From Micromonospora parathelypteridis (GTDB lineage: Bacteria; Actinomycetota; Actinomycetes; Mycobacteriales; Micromonosporaceae): a DNA stretch of 64,000 bases. The stretch spans positions 4,588,001 to 4,652,000 of the forward strand of contig NZ_JACHDP010000001.1 in assembly GCF_014201145.1 (NCBI RefSeq), given 5' to 3'. Of the stretch, positions 32,761-42,956 are shown one piece after another. The notes beneath the pieces are model-generated. The model searched no databases. It worked only from the letters and a program-made list of their open reading frames with translations, and was not told where the DNA came from. The position numbers and the translations under genes were made by a program. How positions within the stretch are numbered: position 1 is the stretch's first letter; every line of letters starts with the position of its first letter.

Positions 32761-33942
32761 ATGGCCGAATATCTCGTCCTCGCTCTGGTCCTGCTCGGTG
32801 TGCTGATCGCCGGCACAGTCGGGCTGGTCGTGCCGCGTTTGCGGCGGCGGCCCGAGCCTCCGCTGCCGCGCACCGAGGTCGACACCAGAGCTGAGGAAGA
32901 TCTCGCCGGCCCGCCGGTCGAGGCACCGGAGTCGGATCTGTCCACCGGTGTCCTGGTCGAGCCGCCACCGGTGCTCGAGGCACCCGTGGAGGTGCCCGAG
33001 CCGACCGCCGGGCGGCTGGTCCGGCTCCGCTCGCGACTGTCCCGCTCGCAGAACGTCTTCGGCAAGGGCCTGCTCGGCCTGCTCGCCCGCGACCACCTCG
33101 ACGAGGACGTCTGGGAGGAGATCGAGGACAGCCTGATCACCGCCGACGTCGGCGTCGACGCCACCCGCGACATCGTCGACCGGCTCCGCGAGCGCACCAA
33201 GGTGCTCGGCACCCGCTCGGCCGCCGAGCTGCGGGCACTGCTCGCCGCCGAATTGGTCAACGCGCTCGACCCGAGCCTGGACCGGTCGCTGCGGACCGCC
33301 CCGAAGGACGGCGTGCCGGCAGTGGTCCTGGTCGTCGGCGTCAACGGCGCCGGCAAGACCACCACCTGCGGCAAGATCGCCCGGGTGCTGGTGGCCGACG
33401 GCCGCAGCGTGCTGCTCGGCGCCGCGGACACCTTCCGGGCCGCCGCCGCCGACCAACTGGAGACCTGGGGCTCGCGCGTCGGCGCGGAGACCGTCCGTGG
33501 CCCCGAGGCCGCCGACCCCGCCAGCGTCGCCTTCGACGCGGTCAAGCGCGGCATCGACACCGGCGTGGACACCGTGCTCATCGACACCGCCGGCCGCCTG
33601 CAGAACAAGGTCGGCCTGATGGACGAGCTGGGCAAGGTCAAGCGCGTGGTGGAGAAGCAGGGCCCGATCGACGAGACACTGCTCATCCTGGACGCCACGA
33701 CCGGGCAGAACGGCCTGGAGCAGGCCCGGGTCTTCACCGACGTGGTCAACGTGACAGGTGTGGTGCTGACCAAGCTCGACGGCACCGCCAAGGGCGGCAT
33801 CGTGATCGCCGTCCAGCGCAAGCTCGGCATCCCCGTGAAGCTGGTCGGCCTCGGTGAAGGCAAGGACGACCTGGCCCCGTTCGACCCCGCGCAGTTCGTG
33901 GACGCGTTGCTGGGGACCGAGGCCACCGGACGGGACGCGTAG
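32761..33942 (+). CDS. ftsY: Signal recognition particle receptor FtsY
   Basis: A 393-residue GTPase that docks SRP-ribosome complexes at the membrane. An amino-terminal hydrophobic segment (YLVLALVLLGVLIAGTVGLV) anchors it, followed by an acidic/proline A region, the N domain (about 85-180) and the G domain: G1 GVNGAGKTTTCGKIA near residue 193, DTFRAAAADQL, G3 DTAGRLQNK, G4 TKLDGTAKGG. Its partner Ffh is at 41.3 kb in this window. The carboxy end is QFVDALLGTEA plus a short tail. Confidence 0.97.
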   Translation: MAEYLVLALVLLGVLIAGTVGLVVPRLRRRPEPPLPRTEVDTRAEEDLAGPPVEAPESDLSTGVLVEPPPVLEAPVEVPEPTAGRLVRLRSRLSRSQNVFGKGLLGLLARDHLDEDVWEEIEDSLITADVGVDATRDIVDRLRERTKVLGTRSAAELRALLAAELVNALDPSLDRSLRTAPKDGVPAVVLVVGVNGAGKTTTCGKIARVLVADGRSVLLGAADTFRAAAADQLETWGSRVGAETVRGPEAADPASVAFDAVKRGIDTGVDTVLIDTAGRLQNKVGLMDELGKVKRVVEKQGPIDETLLILDATTGQNGLEQARVFTDVVNVTGVVLTKLDGTAKGGIVIAVQRKLGIPVKLVGLGEGKDDLAPFDPAQFVDALLGTEATGRDA

Positions 33943-33955
33943 TCTCGGGTGACCA

Positions 33956-34027
33956 GTGACAACCGCGCCTACGCGGGCTGGCGCGAGCCCGGCCACCCTT
34001 CGCAGCGCCTCGGGAGACCGTACGTGA
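33956..34027 (+). CDS. 23-codon leader ORF overlapping the phosphotransferase gene
   Basis: GTG 33956 lies 10 nt after a TAGTCT box at 33940-33945 and opens a 23-codon frame ending at TGA 34025-34027, which overlaps GTG 34024 as GTGA. It is the fourth such arrangement in the window. Weaker than the others, because the phosphotransferase frame itself stays open upstream to GTG 33949 and has a fair GGGAG site. Confidence 0.35.
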   Translation: MTTAPTRAGASPATLRSASGDRT

Positions 34028-34812
34028 CTTCGCAGGAGATCCCGCTGCACGGCGGCAACGTGAGCACCGTCGTCCGCGTGGGCGACACCGTGCGCCGCAA
34101 CGCCGGGCCGTGGACACCGTCGGTGCACGCCCTGCTGCGGCACCTGGAGTACGTGGGTTTCACCGGCGCCCCACGAGCGCTCGGCATGGACGAGCGCAAC
34201 CGTGAGGTCCTGTCGTACCTGGAGGGGGAGTGCGGAGAATATCCGCTCGCCCCGCACTGGGTGACCGACGAGGCGCTGGTCACCGTCGCCACCATGCTGC
34301 GGATGTTCCACGACGCGCAGTACGGCTTCACCCCGCCACCGGGGGCGGTGTGGCGTTCGTTCGGGCCCCCACCACCGGACACCGAGGTGATCTGCCACCA
34401 CGACGCGGCTCCGCACAACGTGATCTGGCGACCGGACGGCACCCTCGGGCTGATCGACTTCGACCTCGCCTCGCCCGGAGCACGGATCTACGACGTGGCG
34501 TACGCGGCCTGGACCTGGGTGCCGATCTTCGCGGACCGGGACTCGATCACGCTGGGCTGGAAGCACCCGGACCGGCCGCGCCGGCTACGGCTCTTCGCCG
34601 ACGCGTACGGGCTGATCCCCCGGGACCGGCACCGGCTGATCCGGACCATCCGCAAGCGGATCGTGGACCACGTCGAGGGGATCCGCCGCATGGCCGCCGC
34701 CGGTGAGCCGGCGTTCGTCCGGATCGTGCACAAGGGCCACCTGCGCCGGCCGATGCGCGATCTGCGGCTGCTCGACTACGAGCGGCACGCCCTGGAGAAC
34801 GCCCTCCGCTGA
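34024..34812 (+). CDS. Phosphotransferase enzyme family protein (aminoglycoside phosphotransferase-like)
   Basis: A 262-residue kinase-fold protein. The amino lobe starts IPLHGGNVSTVVRVGDTVRR, and the catalytic loop ICHHDAAPHNVIW (H-D-x4-N) with the metal-binding LIDFDLASPG near residue 145 are clear. Such proteins phosphorylate small molecules; many in actinomycetes have no known substrate, and resistance activity should not be assumed. I choose GTG 34024 (GGGAG 7 nt upstream); GTG 33949 would add 25 unconserved residues but lies only 3 nt after a -10 box. Confidence 0.82.
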   Translation: MTSQEIPLHGGNVSTVVRVGDTVRRNAGPWTPSVHALLRHLEYVGFTGAPRALGMDERNREVLSYLEGECGEYPLAPHWVTDEALVTVATMLRMFHDAQYGFTPPPGAVWRSFGPPPPDTEVICHHDAAPHNVIWRPDGTLGLIDFDLASPGARIYDVAYAAWTWVPIFADRDSITLGWKHPDRPRRLRLFADAYGLIPRDRHRLIRTIRKRIVDHVEGIRRMAAAGEPAFVRIVHKGHLRRPMRDLRLLDYERHALENALR

Positions 34813-34835
34813 GCGTCGACCCGGTCGATGCTCGG

Positions 34836-34857
34836 CCGGTCCGGTCAAGCGGACCGG
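34836..34857 (+). terminator. Hairpin after the phosphotransferase gene
   Basis: CCGGTCCG and CGGACCGG flank a 6-nt loop, about 25 bp after the stop. There is no T-run; probable terminator insulating the nitrogen operon. Confidence 0.5.
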
Positions 34858-34939
34858 TCAATGGGTGCGGCCGGTCAGTCATCGACGTCCGCCGTCCGGG
34901 TGATCCACCACCGTCCATGCCGCTGACTGTGCGGACTTC

Positions 34940-34976
34940 GTGACACGTACGAAACAACCCGTCACGAAACGGAAAC
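34940..34976 (+). promoter_or_regulatory. GlnR-type operator upstream of amtB
   Basis: GTGAC-N6-GAAAC-N5-GTCAC-N6-GAAAC. Known actinobacterial GlnR sites follow gTnAc-n6-GaAAc in tandem with a 6-nt gap; both half-sites are perfect here, but the gap is 5. The site is about 110 bp before amtB, the standard GlnR target, and predicts activation under nitrogen limitation. Confidence 0.82.
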
Positions 34977-35088
34977 CCGCACGGGACCTCGGGTGAAACA
35001 GCCGGCCGCGAAGCTTCCGCGCAACCGGCCAACGGGCGACGCTGCCCCGGAAAGCCGCGAAGGAGGACTTCACCTTTAGGAGGCCAGC

Positions 35089-36865
<1,777 letters not shown>

Positions 36866-36882
36866 CCTGGACCACGACCGAC

Positions 36883-39159
36883 ATGACCTCGTTGATCAAG
36901 AAGAACGCGTCAGGGCACGCCGGCGACGGCGACGCGAACTTCTTGATCAACGAGGTCGTCGGCGTTCCCGGGGGGATCGGCGAGGCGGCTCGGCTGGCAC
37001 GGGCGGCGGCGTACGACGACTTCCTGCGGGGGTTGCTACCCGCTCAGGACGGGGTGGCACTGATCGCCGTAGGGGGGTTGGGCCGGCGGCAATGCTCCCC
37101 GTACAGCGACCTCGACCTGGTGTTGCTGCACGCCGGGGTGCCCGGCACGGACGAGTTGGCCGCCTCGATCTGGTATCCGATCTGGGACGCGGGCCTGCGG
37201 CTCGACCATTCGGTACGTACCGTCGCCGAGGCCCTCTCGGTCGCCCAGGACGACGTCAAGGTCGCCCTCGGGCTGCTCGACGCCCGGCTGATCGTGGGCG
37301 ACCAGGCGCTGGCCGACGCGTTGATCCGCACCGCTTCCGACCATTGGCGGCGCACCGCCGTACGTCACCTCCCCGGCCTGCGGGAGGTCACGGCCGCCCG
37401 CTGGCAGGCCCACGGTGAGCTGGCGTTCCTGCTGGAGGGCGACCTGAAGGAGGCCGCCGGTGGCCTGCGCGACGTGGGTCTGCTGCGGGCGATCGCCACC
37501 GCCGGCATCACCGACGCGCTGCGCCCGGCCGTGCGCGCCGCCCACCTGCGCCTGCTGGACACCCGGGACGCCCTGCACCAGCAGGTCGGCCGACGGGTCG
37601 ACCGGCTGGTCGCCCAGGAACGCGACGGAGTGGCTCGGCTCCTCGACCTGGACGACGGCGACGCCCTCCTGCGCCGGGTCGCCGGTGATGCCCGCACGGT
37701 CAGCCACGCTCTGGACGACGCCTTCCGTGCCGCCGAGCGGCTGCGCTCCGGCCGGTCCCGAGGCGGCAACGGTCGCCCGGCGCGCCGCCCGGTGGCCCGC
37801 GACGTGGTCGAGCACGACGGCGAGCTGGTGCTGGCCCGGACGGCGATCGGGGCACGTCCCGACCCGAGCCTCTCGCTGCGGGTGGCCGCCGCGGCGGCCA
37901 CGACCCGACTCCCGATCGCCCGGGCCACCTGTGAGTGGCTGGCGGCCTACTGCCCGCCGCTGCCCGCGCCCTGGCCGGCTGAGGCCCGGGCCGCGCTGAC
38001 CACCCTGCTCGGCGCCGGGCCCGGCCTGGTGCCGGCCTGGGAGACCTGCGATCGGTACGGGCTGGTCGACGGCTGGCTGCCCGAGTGGACCCGGCTGCGC
38101 AGCCTGCCCCAGCACAACCCGGTGCACCGCTACACCCTCGACCGGCACCTCGTGCAGGCAGCTCACGAGGCCAGCCGGCACGCCCGCGAAGTGGAACGCC
38201 CCGACCTGCTGCTCCTCGGTGCGCTCCTGCACGACATCGGCAAGGGCCTCGCCGGTGATCACAGCACCGTCGGTGTGCCACTGGCCCAGGCGGTGGCGAC
38301 CCGGATCGGTCTGCCACCCGGTGAAGTCGCGCTGATCGGCGCGCTGGTCCGGTTGCACCTGCTGCTGCCCGACGTGGCCACCCGCCGGGACCTGGCCGAC
38401 CCGGTCACCATCGCCTCGGTGGCCGAGGCGGTCGGCGACACCGGCACCCTCGACCTGCTGCACGCGCTGGTCCGTGCCGACGCGGCGGCGACCGGTCCGG
38501 CGGCCTGGTCGGACTGGAAGGGCCGGCTCGTCGCCGAGCTGGTCGCCCGGGTCCGCACCGCCCTGGACACCGGCGTGCTGCCCGAGCCCCCGGCTCCGGA
38601 CCCGGCTCTGCTGGCCGGGCCACTGCCAGTCGTCCACCTGACCGGGGACCGGGTGTCGGTCGCCGCGGCCGACCGGCGGGGCCTGCTCGCCACGGTTGCC
38701 GGCTGCCTCGCCCTGCACCGGCTGGAAGTGATCTCCGCGGACGCGTCCGTGGTCGACGGCCGTGCCCTGGTCGAGTGCCGGGTGCAACCCCGCTACGGCC
38801 TGCCGCCGGATCCGGTGTCGCTCCGCGCCGACCTGCGCCGGGCGGTCGGCGGTGACGTGTCGGTGACCCAGCGGCTGCGCGGCCGTGCGCTCGCCGCTCG
38901 CGGCGGCGGCGCTGCTCCCCGGGTCGTCTGGCACCGCGAGGCGGCCACCGACGCGGTGCTGCTGGAGTTGCGCGCGGCCGACGCCGCCGGGTTGCTCTAC
39001 CGCGTCACCTGCGCGCTCGACGACGCGGGCGCCCTGGTCCGGGCGGCCCGCATCTCCACTCTCGGCGCGGACGTGGTGGACGCCTTCTACCTCGTCGGCG
39101 GCTGGCCGGACGACGAAGCCCGAGCACGCCTCGAAGCCACAGTCCTCGCCGCCGTCTAA
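36883..39159 (+). CDS. glnD: PII nucleotidyltransferase GlnD
   Basis: A 758-residue sensor enzyme that adds or removes a nucleotide on PII according to glutamine; in actinobacteria it is usually an adenylyltransferase. In order: nucleotidyltransferase domain with GGLGRRQCSPYSDLDLVLL (G-R-x3-S-D-x-D type, about residue 64), helical region, HD domain with LLGALLHDIGKGLAGDHS (about residue 445), and two carboxy-terminal ACT domains (VSVAAADRRGLLATV; LLELRAADAAGLLYRV). The first 25 codons fall in a large inverted repeat; ATG 36883 and TTG 36943 are the possible starts. Confidence 0.92.
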   Translation: MTSLIKKNASGHAGDGDANFLINEVVGVPGGIGEAARLARAAAYDDFLRGLLPAQDGVALIAVGGLGRRQCSPYSDLDLVLLHAGVPGTDELAASIWYPIWDAGLRLDHSVRTVAEALSVAQDDVKVALGLLDARLIVGDQALADALIRTASDHWRRTAVRHLPGLREVTAARWQAHGELAFLLEGDLKEAAGGLRDVGLLRAIATAGITDALRPAVRAAHLRLLDTRDALHQQVGRRVDRLVAQERDGVARLLDLDDGDALLRRVAGDARTVSHALDDAFRAAERLRSGRSRGGNGRPARRPVARDVVEHDGELVLARTAIGARPDPSLSLRVAAAAATTRLPIARATCEWLAAYCPPLPAPWPAEARAALTTLLGAGPGLVPAWETCDRYGLVDGWLPEWTRLRSLPQHNPVHRYTLDRHLVQAAHEASRHAREVERPDLLLLGALLHDIGKGLAGDHSTVGVPLAQAVATRIGLPPGEVALIGALVRLHLLLPDVATRRDLADPVTIASVAEAVGDTGTLDLLHALVRADAAATGPAAWSDWKGRLVAELVARVRTALDTGVLPEPPAPDPALLAGPLPVVHLTGDRVSVAAADRRGLLATVAGCLALHRLEVISADASVVDGRALVECRVQPRYGLPPDPVSLRADLRRAVGGDVSVTQRLRGRALAARGGGAAPRVVWHREAATDAVLLELRAADAAGLLYRVTCALDDAGALVRAARISTLGADVVDAFYLVGGWPDDEARARLEATVLAAV
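36885..36957. repeat. Large inverted repeat at the start of glnD
   Basis: GACCTCGTTGATCAAGAAG (36885-36903) is repeated perfectly in reverse at 36939-36957; CGCGTC/GACGCG extends the stem after two mismatches, with a 19-nt loop (36912-36930). Each arm contains the palindrome TTGATCAA. It covers codons 2-25 of the glnD frame, so translation or a mobile repeat origin is in question. Confidence 0.85.
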
Positions 39160-39219
39160 CCCCCCCCACCCCCCCCGCGCCCCGCGCCCACGCCCCTCAC
39201 CCCGCCCGCACTCCCGCGT

Positions 39220-39288
39220 CGATCTTGCACTTTGTGTCCCCGCAAACTGCGCAAAGAACGCATAGCGGCGACACAAAGTGCAAGATCG
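39220..39288. repeat. Inverted repeat with CGATCTTGCACTTTGTGTC arms (copy B)
   Basis: Perfect 19-bp arms at 39220-39238 and 39270-39288. The outer 13 bp are identical to copy A at 13329. Like A, it has a C-rich left and G-rich right flank and lies just after a gene (glnD). The loop contains TGCGCAAAGAACGCA, a second small stem. Possibly a terminator or a dispersed repeat unit. Confidence 0.8.
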
Positions 39289-39385
39289 CGGGGGCGAGGG
39301 GCGGCGGGGACGGGGCGGGCGGGTACGTCTGGGGGCGTAGGGGCGGTGTCGCTTGTGGGCGCACGTCGCGGGGCGTTGGCGCGGG

Positions 39386-39391
39386 CAGAAT
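39386..39391 (+). promoter_or_regulatory. -10-like CAGAAT, leaderless histidine kinase gene
   Basis: CAGAAT lies exactly 7 nt before ATG 39399. No Shine-Dalgarno is seen before this ATG or the in-frame ATG 39390. Confidence 0.4.
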
Positions 39392-39398
39392 GACGGCC

Positions 39399-40565
39399 AT
39401 GCGACGAGGCGGGCAGTGGCGGTGGCCGGGGGTGGCGGCGGATGCCGCGCTCGCTCTGGTGCTGCTCGCGTTCGGGTTGCTCGCCACCGGTCTGGCCGGG
39501 GACAACCAGCCGGGGTCGCGGCCGGTGGACGCCGCCTGCCGGGTGCTGATCGCCGTCGCCGCGCTCGCTCTGCTGGTCCGGCGGCGTGCTCCGGTCGTCA
39601 CCCTCGCCGTGGTCACCGTGGCCACGTCGGCGTACCTGGTGCTCGGGTACCCGTACGGGCCGATCCTGCTCGCGTTCCTGATCGCGGTGTACACCGTCGC
39701 CGTGCGGCTGCCGGTGGCCCCGGCGGCCCGCGCCGCCGCCGGGGCGTTCGTGCTGTTGTTGGCGCACGTCTTCTTCTCCCGTGGCCCGGCCCCCGGATGG
39801 ACGGGAGTGCTGCCCGCTTCGGCCTGGGTGGTCGTACCGTTCGCGGTGGGGGTGGTGGTGCGGGTCAACCGCGAGGCTGCCGCGCGTGAGCGTGCCGACC
39901 AGGCCCGCAGCCGCGCCGAGGAGGCGCGACGGCAGGCCGACGAGGAGCGGTTGCGCATCGCGCAGGAGGTGCACGACGTGGTGGGGCACGGGCTTGCCGC
40001 GATCAGCATGCAGGCGGAGATCGCCCTGCACCTGCTGCCGAAGCGGCCGGAGCAGGCGGAGACCGCGCTCACCGCGATCAGCCGGACCAGCCGGGAGGCG
40101 CTGGACGAACTCCGGGTCACCCTGGGGGCGGTACGGCAGGGCGCGGAGCGTGGGCCGGTGCCCGGCCTGGCCCGGCTCGCGGCGTTGCGGGAGCGGCTCG
40201 CCGGGGCCGGTCTCGCCGTCGAGCTGCGCGTGGTCGGCGACCCTCGGGAGCTGCCGGCGGCGGTGGACCTGGCCGCGTACCGGGTGGTGCAGGAGGCGTT
40301 GACGAACGTGCTGCGGCACGCTGGGGTCTCCGACGCGGAGGTGACCGTCGACTATCGGGCCGACGAGCTGACCGTCGAGGTCACCGACCGGGGCACCGGC
40401 GCGGCCAGCGATGGGATCGATCTGGCCGCTGACGGCGTCGGCGGGCACGGTCTGGCCGGGATGCGGGAGCGGGTCGTGGCGCTGGGCGGGCGGTTGACCA
40501 CCGGGCCGCGTACCGGTGGCGGGTTCCGGGTCCACGCCCGGCTGCCCGTGGGGTCGACCACGTGA
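39399..40565 (+). CDS. Two-component sensor histidine kinase (HisKA_3 type)
   Basis: A 388-residue membrane kinase of the NarX/DesK class. Five or six amino-terminal transmembrane helices (residues about 10-150) without a large extracellular loop suggest sensing within or at the membrane. A short coiled coil leads to the dimerisation motif LRIAQEVHDVVGHGLAAISM with His192. The ATPase domain has the N box EALTNVLRHAGVSD and G boxes DRGTG and GVGGHGLAGMRERV. It overlaps its response regulator by GTGA. The signal is unknown. Confidence 0.92.
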   Translation: MRRGGQWRWPGVAADAALALVLLAFGLLATGLAGDNQPGSRPVDAACRVLIAVAALALLVRRRAPVVTLAVVTVATSAYLVLGYPYGPILLAFLIAVYTVAVRLPVAPAARAAAGAFVLLLAHVFFSRGPAPGWTGVLPASAWVVVPFAVGVVVRVNREAAARERADQARSRAEEARRQADEERLRIAQEVHDVVGHGLAAISMQAEIALHLLPKRPEQAETALTAISRTSREALDELRVTLGAVRQGAERGPVPGLARLAALRERLAGAGLAVELRVVGDPRELPAAVDLAAYRVVQEALTNVLRHAGVSDAEVTVDYRADELTVEVTDRGTGAASDGIDLAADGVGGHGLAGMRERVVALGGRLTTGPRTGGGFRVHARLPVGSTT

Positions 40566-41218
40566 TCCGGGTGCTGATCGCCGACGACCAGGACCTGGTC
40601 CGGCTCGGTCTGCGCGCGCTGGTGGAGAGCGAGGACGACCTGGCGCTGGCCGGCGAGGCGGCCGACGGGCTGCGGGCGGTCGAGCTGGCGCGTCGGGAAC
40701 GGCCGGACGTGGTGCTGATGGACATCCGGATGCCCGGCATCGACGGCATCGAGGCGACCCGGCGAATCGTCGCGGACCCTGACCTGACCGGTACGCGGGT
40801 GGTGGTGCTGACCACCTTCGAGCTGGACGAGTACGTCTTCGACGCGCTGCGGCACGGTGCGAGCGGGTTCCTCACCAAGGACACCCGACCGGCTGAGCTG
40901 CTACGCGCGATCCGGTTGGTCGCCGAGGGGGAGGCGCTGCTGTCGCCGTCGGTGACCCGACGGGTGGTGCGGGAGTTCGCCACCCGGCCGTCCCGGGTGC
41001 TTCGTCCGCACCCCCGGCTGGACGCGCTCACCGACCGGGAGCGCCAGGTCGTCGGCCTGGTCGGTGAGGGCCTGAACAACGAGGAGATCGCCGTACGGCT
41101 GGTGGTCAGCCCGGCGACCGCGCGGACCCACGTCAGCCGGGCGATGGGCAAGCTGGGAGCCCGGGACCGGGCCCAGCTCGTCGTCTTCGCGTACCAGTCG
41201 GGGTTGGTGTCGGAGTGA
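40562..41218 (+). CDS. NarL/LuxR-family response regulator
   Basis: A 218-residue regulator. The receiver domain has the acidic pair IADDQD at residues 6-11, phospho-acceptor Asp54 in VVLMDIRMPGIDG, Thr in VVVLTTFELDEY and Lys in FLTKDTRP. The carboxy-terminal LuxR-type helix-turn-helix is LTDRERQVVGLVGEGLNNEE followed by IAVRLVVSPATARTHVSRAM. Translation is coupled to the kinase. Target genes are not evident; nothing nearby looks like a dedicated output. Confidence 0.95.
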   Translation: MIRVLIADDQDLVRLGLRALVESEDDLALAGEAADGLRAVELARRERPDVVLMDIRMPGIDGIEATRRIVADPDLTGTRVVVLTTFELDEYVFDALRHGASGFLTKDTRPAELLRAIRLVAEGEALLSPSVTRRVVREFATRPSRVLRPHPRLDALTDRERQVVGLVGEGLNNEEIAVRLVVSPATARTHVSRAMGKLGARDRAQLVVFAYQSGLVSE

Positions 41219-41342
41219 CGGCCCCGGCGGGCCGGGCCGGGCGACAGCGGCCCCGCGGCCGGGCGGCTACCCTAGCGGTGGCCGGACTCCGCAGTGCCGG
41301 CCGCGTTGTGCCCGCCGGAACACTGACAAACGGGATGTTCGC

Positions 41343-42902
41343 GTGTTTGACACCTTGAGTGACCGCCTGTCCGGGATCTTCACCAAGCTCCGCGGCAAGG
41401 GGCGGCTCACCGACGCCGACATCGACGCCACCGCGCGCGAGATCCGCCTCGCGCTGCTGGAGGCGGACGTCGCGCTGCCGGTGGTCAAGGGCTTCATCGC
41501 GGCCGTCAAGGAGCGTGCCCGCAGCTCCGAGGTCTCCCAGGCGCTGAACCCGGCCCAGCAGATCATCAAGATCGTCAACGAAGAGCTGATCAACGTGCTC
41601 GGCGGCGAGGGGCGACGGCTCCAGTTCGCCAAGCAGCCGCCGACGGTGATCATGCTGGCCGGCCTCCAGGGTTCCGGTAAGACGACGCTGGCCGGCAAGC
41701 TGGCCCGCTGGCTCAAGGGCCAGGGGCACCAGCCGCTGCTCGTCGCCGCCGACCTCCAGCGCCCCAACGCCGTCGGGCAACTCCAGGTGCTCGGTGGTCG
41801 GGCCGGCGTCGAGGTGTACGCCCCGGAGCCCGGCAACGGCACCGGTGACCCGGTGCAGGTGGCCCGCGCGTCGATCGAGCACGCGAAGCGGGCGGCCCGT
41901 GACATCGTCATCGTCGACACCGCCGGCCGGCTCGGCATCGACGCCGAGATGATGCAGCAGGCCGCCGACATCCGCGACGCGGTCCAGCCGGACGAGGTCA
42001 TCTTCGTCATCGACGCGATGGTCGGTCAGGATGCCGTCCGCACCGCCGAGGCGTTCCGCGACGGCGTCGGCATCACCGGTGTGGTCCTCTCCAAGCTCGA
42101 CGGCGACGCCCGTGGTGGTGCCGCGCTGTCGGTGCGTGAGGTGACCGGGCAGCCGATCCTGTTCGCCTCCACCGGTGAGAAGTTGGAGGACTTCGACGTC
42201 TTCCACCCCGACCGGATGGCCAGCCGGATCCTCGGCATGGGCGACGTCCTCACTCTGATCGAGCAGGCCGAGCAGGCCTTCGACTCCGATCAGAAGGAGA
42301 AGATGACCGCCAAGCTGATGGGCGGTGAGCAGTTCACCCTGGATGACTTCCTCGACCAGCTCATCGCGGTGCGGCGGATGGGCCCGATCGCCAACGTGCT
42401 GGCCATGATGCCCGGCATGGGGCAGATGAAGGACCAGCTCTCCGAGTTGGACGACAGCCACTTCGACCGGGTCACCGCGATCATCCGATCGATGACCCCG
42501 GGCGAGCGAACCAATCCGAAGATCATCAACGGGTCCCGCCGGGCGCGCATCGCCAACGGCTCCGGGGTCACCGTGATGGACGTCAACCAACTGCTCAACC
42601 GCTTCGCCGACGCGCAGAAGATGATGAAGCAGATGGGCGGCATGATGGGCCTGCCCGGCGGTGGCCGGCGCAAGGCGACCAAGTCGCCGAAGAACAAGCG
42701 CAAGGGCACCAAGGGCGGCGGTCGTCCGCGTACCGGGGCGGGCGCCGGAATGCCGGGCGGCTTCCCCGGCGGCATGCCGCAGCTCCCGCCGGGCATGGAC
42801 CCGAACGACCTCGCCGGTGGCCAGGGCCTGCCGCCCGGCTTCAAGCTTCCGAAGATCGACTTCAACAAGCTCGGCAAGGGCGGCGACAACCGCCCCCGCT
42901 GA
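41343..42902 (+). CDS. ffh: Signal recognition particle protein Ffh
   Basis: A 519-residue GTPase that binds signal peptides and 4.5S RNA. N domain (MFDTLSDRLSGIFTKLRGKG), G1 AGLQGSGKTTLAGKLA near residue 105, DLQRPNAVGQL, G3 DTAGRLGID, G4 SKLDGDARGGAALS, then a methionine-rich M domain (about 300-440) with the RNA-binding motif GSRRARIANGSG. The tail is Gly/Pro/Met-rich. GTG 41343 lacks a strong ribosome site; a TACCCT box at 41268 implies a leader of about 65 nt. Confidence 0.97.
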   Translation: MFDTLSDRLSGIFTKLRGKGRLTDADIDATAREIRLALLEADVALPVVKGFIAAVKERARSSEVSQALNPAQQIIKIVNEELINVLGGEGRRLQFAKQPPTVIMLAGLQGSGKTTLAGKLARWLKGQGHQPLLVAADLQRPNAVGQLQVLGGRAGVEVYAPEPGNGTGDPVQVARASIEHAKRAARDIVIVDTAGRLGIDAEMMQQAADIRDAVQPDEVIFVIDAMVGQDAVRTAEAFRDGVGITGVVLSKLDGDARGGAALSVREVTGQPILFASTGEKLEDFDVFHPDRMASRILGMGDVLTLIEQAEQAFDSDQKEKMTAKLMGGEQFTLDDFLDQLIAVRRMGPIANVLAMMPGMGQMKDQLSELDDSHFDRVTAIIRSMTPGERTNPKIINGSRRARIANGSGVTVMDVNQLLNRFADAQKMMKQMGGMMGLPGGGRRKATKSPKNKRKGTKGGGRPRTGAGAGMPGGFPGGMPQLPPGMDPNDLAGGQGLPPGFKLPKIDFNKLGKGGDNRPR

Positions 42903-42943
42903 CGCTTGACGGTGGCGGCGTCGCCGACGACGAGGTGATCGGG

Positions 42944-42949
42944 TAGGAC
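42944..42949 (+). promoter_or_regulatory. -10-like TAGGAC, near-leaderless amidohydrolase gene
   Basis: TAGGAC is followed by 7 nt and ATG 42957. The final base is C rather than T. Confidence 0.35.
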
Positions 42950-42956
42950 TGTGCGC

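Noticed and set aside
33949..34812. Aminoglycoside resistance gene
   Set aside because: Only the general kinase fold motifs are visible; the substrate cannot be assigned and no resistance context is present.
37036..39276. 746-codon minus-strand frame opposite glnD
   Set aside because: Antisense shadow of glnD, which has all its domains on the plus strand.
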